NCBI RefSeq assembly: GCF_001687325.1
Contig: NZ_LZRD01000005.1
Location: forward strand, 226,305-290,304
Direction of reading: 5' to 3'
DNA: 64,000 nt
Source of the DNA: Streptomyces sp. PTY087I2
Lineage (GTDB): Bacteria > Actinomycetota > Actinomycetes > Streptomycetales > Streptomycetaceae
Shown: in pieces, positions 61,651 through 64,000 of the stretch
How positions within the stretch are numbered: position 1 is the stretch's first letter
How the letters are laid out: each line of letters opens with the position of its first letter
Program-made: the position numbers and the translations under genes
The notes under the pieces: model-generated
What the model saw: the letters and a program-made list of their open reading frames with translations, nothing else
What the model was told of the DNA's origin: nothing
Databases searched by the model: none

Positions 61651-61662
61651 TGCCGGGCGGGA

Positions 61663-62244
61663 TCAGAGGTGCTGGGCTACCGCGGGCATGAGGTCCTGGA
61701 AGGTCCGCCCGTCCGCCGCCGCGCCGATCGCGGTCATCTGCCAGCCCGAGCCGGTCCGCTGGACCTTGGCCATGATCTGGGCGGTGTGCCGCCCGCCGCC
61801 GGTCAGCGTGTAGCGGGCCAGCTCCTGGCCGTTGCTCTCATCGACCAGCCGGCAGAACGCCGCCTCGACCTCCTCGAAGGTCTGGCCGGTGAACGAGTTC
61901 ACCGTGAAGACGATCTGGTCCACATGGGCCGGTACGCGCCGCAGGTCGACGACGATCGACTCGTCGTCGCCGCCCTCGCCCGCCCCGCCGACCCGGTTGT
62001 CCCCGGTGTGCTGGACCGAGCCGTCGTCGCTGGTCAGATGCTGGAAGAAGACCACATCCTGCGGGTCCCGGCCCGCGAAGAGCACCGCCGACGCGTCCAG
62101 GTCGATCTCACGGGCGGTCAGCCGCGCCAGAAAACCCTTACGGGGAGCGGACTTCCAGCCGAGTCCCATCCGTACGACGTCGAGCTCGCCGCCGCCGGAC
62201 TTGGTGAGGCTGACCTGCTGGCCCTTGGTGAGGTTGATCGTCAT
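61663..62244 (-). CDS. TerD family protein (TerZ-like)
   Basis: A 193-aa TerD-domain protein. Markers: TINLTKGQQVSLTKSGGGELDVVRMGLGW, the acidic Ca-binding stretch REIDLDASAVLFAG, SDDGSVQHTGDN with a longer GGAGEGGDDES loop, and FTVNSFTGQTFEEVEAAFCRLVDE. The FEEV segment and GLGWKS are closer to TerZ than to TerD. Such proteins act in tellurite and stress tolerance, probably at the membrane with calcium. It follows terD after 32 bp. Confidence 0.92.
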   Translation of the reverse strand: MTINLTKGQQVSLTKSGGGELDVVRMGLGWKSAPRKGFLARLTAREIDLDASAVLFAGRDPQDVVFFQHLTSDDGSVQHTGDNRVGGAGEGGDDESIVVDLRRVPAHVDQIVFTVNSFTGQTFEEVEAAFCRLVDESNGQELARYTLTGGGRHTAQIMAKVQRTGSGWQMTAIGAAADGRTFQDLMPAVAQHL

Positions 62245-62276
62245 CGTTACGCCTTCCGTGGTCGTGTCCGAGCGGC

Positions 62277-62852
62277 TCAGAGAGTGACGCCGAAGTCGGC
62301 GACGATGCCGCTCAGGCCGGATGCGTAACCCTGCCCGACCGCACGGAACTTCCACTCGGCGCCGTGCCGGTACAGCTCGCCGAAGACCATCGCCGTCTCG
62401 GTGGAGGCGTCCTCGCTGAGGTCGTAGCGGGCGATCTCCGCGCCGCCCGCCTGGTTCACCACGCGGATGTACGCGTTGCGGACCTGGCCGAAGCTCTGGC
62501 CGCGGCTCTGGGCGTCGTGGATCGAGACGGGGAACACGATCTTCGCGACGGTCGCGGGTACCGAGGCGAGGTCGACCTTGACGATCTCGTCGTCGCCCTC
62601 GCCCTCACCGGTGAGGTTGTCGCCGGTGTGCTCGACCGAACCGTCGGGGCTCTTCAGGTTGTTGTAGAAGACGAAGTGCCCGTTGGACAGCACCTTGCCC
62701 GCCTCGTCGCACAGGAGCGCGCTCGCGTCCAGGTCGTAGTCGGTGCCCGTGGTGGTACGGACGTCCCAGCCGAGCCCGACGAGGACGGCGGTCAGCCCCG
62801 GGGCCTCCTTGCTCAGCGAGACGTTTCCACCCTTGGCGAGGCTCACACCCAT
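62277..62852 (-). CDS. terD: TerD, tellurium-resistance/stress protein
   Basis: A 191-aa TerD protein: [73 protein letters not shown] (Ca-binding acidic loop), [23 protein letters not shown] and [36 protein letters not shown]. Near-consensus for the family. AGGGAGAAG precedes the ATG. A BlaI-type palindrome lies 32-53 bp upstream and overlaps a possible -10 box, so this gene may be under BlaI control. Confidence 0.95.
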   Translation of the reverse strand: MGVSLAKGGNVSLSKEAPGLTAVLVGLGWDVRTTTGTDYDLDASALLCDEAGKVLSNGHFVFYNNLKSPDGSVEHTGDNLTGEGEGDDEIVKVDLASVPATVAKIVFPVSIHDAQSRGQSFGQVRNAYIRVVNQAGGAEIARYDLSEDASTETAMVFGELYRHGAEWKFRAVGQGYASGLSGIVADFGVTL

Positions 62853-62883
62853 GATCTTCTCCCTTGTGCGGCGGCAGTGAAGA

Positions 62884-62905
62884 AAATCTACAGCACTGTA
62901 GATTT
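62884..62905. promoter_or_regulatory. BlaI/MecI-type operator
   Basis: AAATCTACAG (62884-62893) and CTGTAGATTT (62896-62905) are perfect 10-bp arms around CA. The core TACA-GCAC-TGTA is the classical BlaI dyad. It lies 32 bp from the terD start and 206 bp from the blaI-type start. On the terD strand TAGATT within the right arm could be a -10 box. Confidence 0.85.
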
Positions 62906-63110
62906 ACGGGACCAGGAGGCGGGCGCGAGCGGGCGGGGCGCGAGTGGTGCGCGCCGACCGGGCGCGAGCCGTCACGCGCCGGTCGGTGGCCGGTCCTTTC
63001 GCCCGCTGGATACGATTCCCCGATGCCCGGCGGGTCCAGTGCCAAGGCCGGGCGGCCGAACGGAGAGAGCCGGGCGGCGAGACGGAGACGACGGAGAGAG
63101 GGGCCGTGCC

Positions 63111-63542
63111 GTGGACGCCGAGAGAGCAGGTGGCGGACGGGAGACGCCCGCCCGCAGGCGCGGCCAGGGCGAGTTGGAGGCCCAGGTGCTGTCGGTGCTG
63201 GGCGAGGCGAGCGAGCCGGTGACCGCGGCCTGGGTGCTGGAGCGGCTCGGCGCGGGCCTCTCGTACAGCACCGTCATCACCATCCTGACCCGGCTGCACG
63301 CCAAGCAGGCCGTCACACGCACCGGGCGGGGGCGCCCCGTCCTGTGGGAGCCCGTGGCGAACGAGGCGGGGCTCGCCGCCCTGCGGATGCGCAGCCTCCT
63401 GGACAAGCAGAGCGACCGCGACGCGGTGCTCTCCAGCTTCGTCTCCGTCCTCTCCTCCCATGACGAGGACCTGCTGCGGTCGCTGCTGGCCGAGAGCGGA
63501 CCCGACGACACCGGCGCGCCCTCGGACCGGCCGGAGCGCTGA
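63111..63542 (+). CDS. BlaI/MecI/CopY family transcriptional regulator
   Basis: A 143-aa repressor. Winged helix about residues 19-85 (RGQGELEAQVLSVLGEASEPVTAAWVLERLGAGLSYSTVITILTRLHAKQAVTRTGRGRPVLWEPV), then a dimerisation helix pair (LRMRSLLDKQSDRDAVLSSFVSVLSSHDEDLLRSLL). GTG start. The M56 peptidase-like gene follows after 2 bp, the usual BlaI/BlaR1 pairing, where a membrane protease removes the repressor. An extended -10 TGGATACGATT lies near 63007-63017. Confidence 0.92.
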   Translation: MDAERAGGGRETPARRRGQGELEAQVLSVLGEASEPVTAAWVLERLGAGLSYSTVITILTRLHAKQAVTRTGRGRPVLWEPVANEAGLAALRMRSLLDKQSDRDAVLSSFVSVLSSHDEDLLRSLLAESGPDDTGAPSDRPER

Positions 63543-63544
63543 CG

Positions 63545-64000
63545 ATGGGGGTCTTCGTCTATCTGCCCCTCGTGCTGCCCCTGACCGCGCTGCCGATCGC
63601 GCGCCTGGCCGAACAGCACCTGCACCCCCGCAGGGCCGCCAGGCTGCTGACCACGGTCGCCGTCATCCTGGCCTCGTGCAGCTTCCTCTGCCTCGGGCTG
63701 CTGGTGGTCGTCGGCACCGCCCAGCTGCCCGGCAACCCGCTGCCCGACGGCTGGTCCGACGACGAGGTCCGCGACGCCGTGCCGCACGACGCGTTCGCCG
63801 GCAAGGCGTCCATCCTGGCGCTCGTCGTCGTGACCGGGGCCTGCGGATTCACCGTCCACCGCCACTTCCGTTTCCGGGCCCGGGCCCACCGGGCGCTCGG
63901 GGGAGTGGGAGGGGACGACGACGTCGCCGTACTGCCCGACGACATCCCGTACGCCTACGCGCTTCCCGGCTCCCCGGGGCGGGTGATGGTCTCCACGGCC
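63545..64000 (+). CDS. M56 family metallopeptidase (BlaR1-like), 5' part only
   Basis: 152 codons to the window edge, frame open. N-terminal membrane helix (FVYLPLVLPLTALPIARLA), a second (LLTTVAVILASCSFLCLGLLVVVG), an extracytoplasmic loop and a third helix (ASILALVVVTGACGFTV), then DDIPYAYALPGSPGRVMVST, the segment just before the HExxH zinc site of M56 peptidases. The catalytic site lies beyond the window. It follows the BlaI gene after 2 bp and is expected to inactivate it on signal. Confidence 0.88.
   Translation, partial: MGVFVYLPLVLPLTALPIARLAEQHLHPRRAARLLTTVAVILASCSFLCLGLLVVVGTAQLPGNPLPDGWSDDEVRDAVPHDAFAGKASILALVVVTGACGFTVHRHFRFRARAHRALGGVGGDDDVAVLPDDIPYAYALPGSPGRVMVSTA

Overview
The window is very GC-rich (about 70% or more), has no tRNA, rRNA, CRISPR array or insertion sequence that I can see, and has gene content typical of a Streptomyces-type actinomycete: many GTG starts, ATGA/GTGA stop-start overlaps, TetR/PadR/LysR/IclR/GntR/PucR regulators, TerD proteins, an AftD-like glycosyltransferase, DUF3068 and DUF2613 proteins and a PASTA-less Ser/Thr kinase. 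Functional names rest on motif recognition from the translated sequence, with no database search.

Layout. (1) 0-5.7 kb: a TetR regulator facing a three-subunit molybdenum aldehyde/xanthine oxidoreductase of the PaoABC (YagTSR) type plus an XdhC maturase, with two palindromic operators between them. (2) 5.7-7.1 kb: a deletion scar in which a divergent TetR/MFS drug-exporter pair has lost both 5' ends and their shared promoter. (3) 7.1-10.5 kb: an AlkD-like repair protein, then a coupled trio (HemK-like methyltransferase, CDGSH iron-sulfur protein, haem-oxygenase-fold iron enzyme) and a small Rho-N-like basic protein. (4) 10.6-18 kb: PadR plus acyl-CoA dehydrogenase; a frameshifted P-loop ATPase; a ClpC-like unfoldase lacking an obvious ClpP-docking loop; a small charged protein. 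(5) 18-29.5 kb: a molybdenum island: LysR, FdhD and a YdeP-type formate-dehydrogenase-like enzyme on one strand, moaA-moeA-moaE-FUSC on the other, and a second YdeP-type paralogue closing the block. MoaA is frameshifted just before its C-terminal Gly-Gly.

(6) 29.8-40.9 kb: DUF1345 membrane protein, IclR regulator, Ser/Thr kinase, secreted TAP-type hydrolase, an OmpR/histidine-kinase pair, and two amidohydrolases with a GntR regulator and a matched pair of GntR-type operators. (7) 40.9-52.7 kb: a largely co-directional envelope-glycan cluster: FkbM methyltransferase, Trm112-like protein, DMT transporter, methyltransferase, condensation-domain acyltransferase, giant AftD-like arabinofuranosyltransferase, another methyltransferase, GT4 glycosyltransferase, DUF3068 and divergent DUF2613. 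(8) 52.7-60.9 kb: PucR regulator, then an amine-utilisation locus (SDR, aldehyde dehydrogenase, glutamine-synthetase-like ligase, FadR-type regulator, APC permease, gamma-glutamyl hydrolase), resembling the GlnA3/GlnA4-type polyamine or ethanolamine pathway. (9) 60.8-64 kb: a two-helix membrane protein, two TerD-family genes, and a BlaI/M56-peptidase pair running off the end of the window, with a BlaI-type operator directly upstream of terD.

The most informative irregularities are the two single-base frameshifts next to G/C runs (P-loop ATPase and moaA), which must be checked against raw reads before they are read as biology; the TetR/MFS deletion scar; the coupled CDGSH/iron-oxygenase operon; the ClpP-loop-less ClpC; the AftD/acyltransferase cluster; and the BlaI operator over terD.
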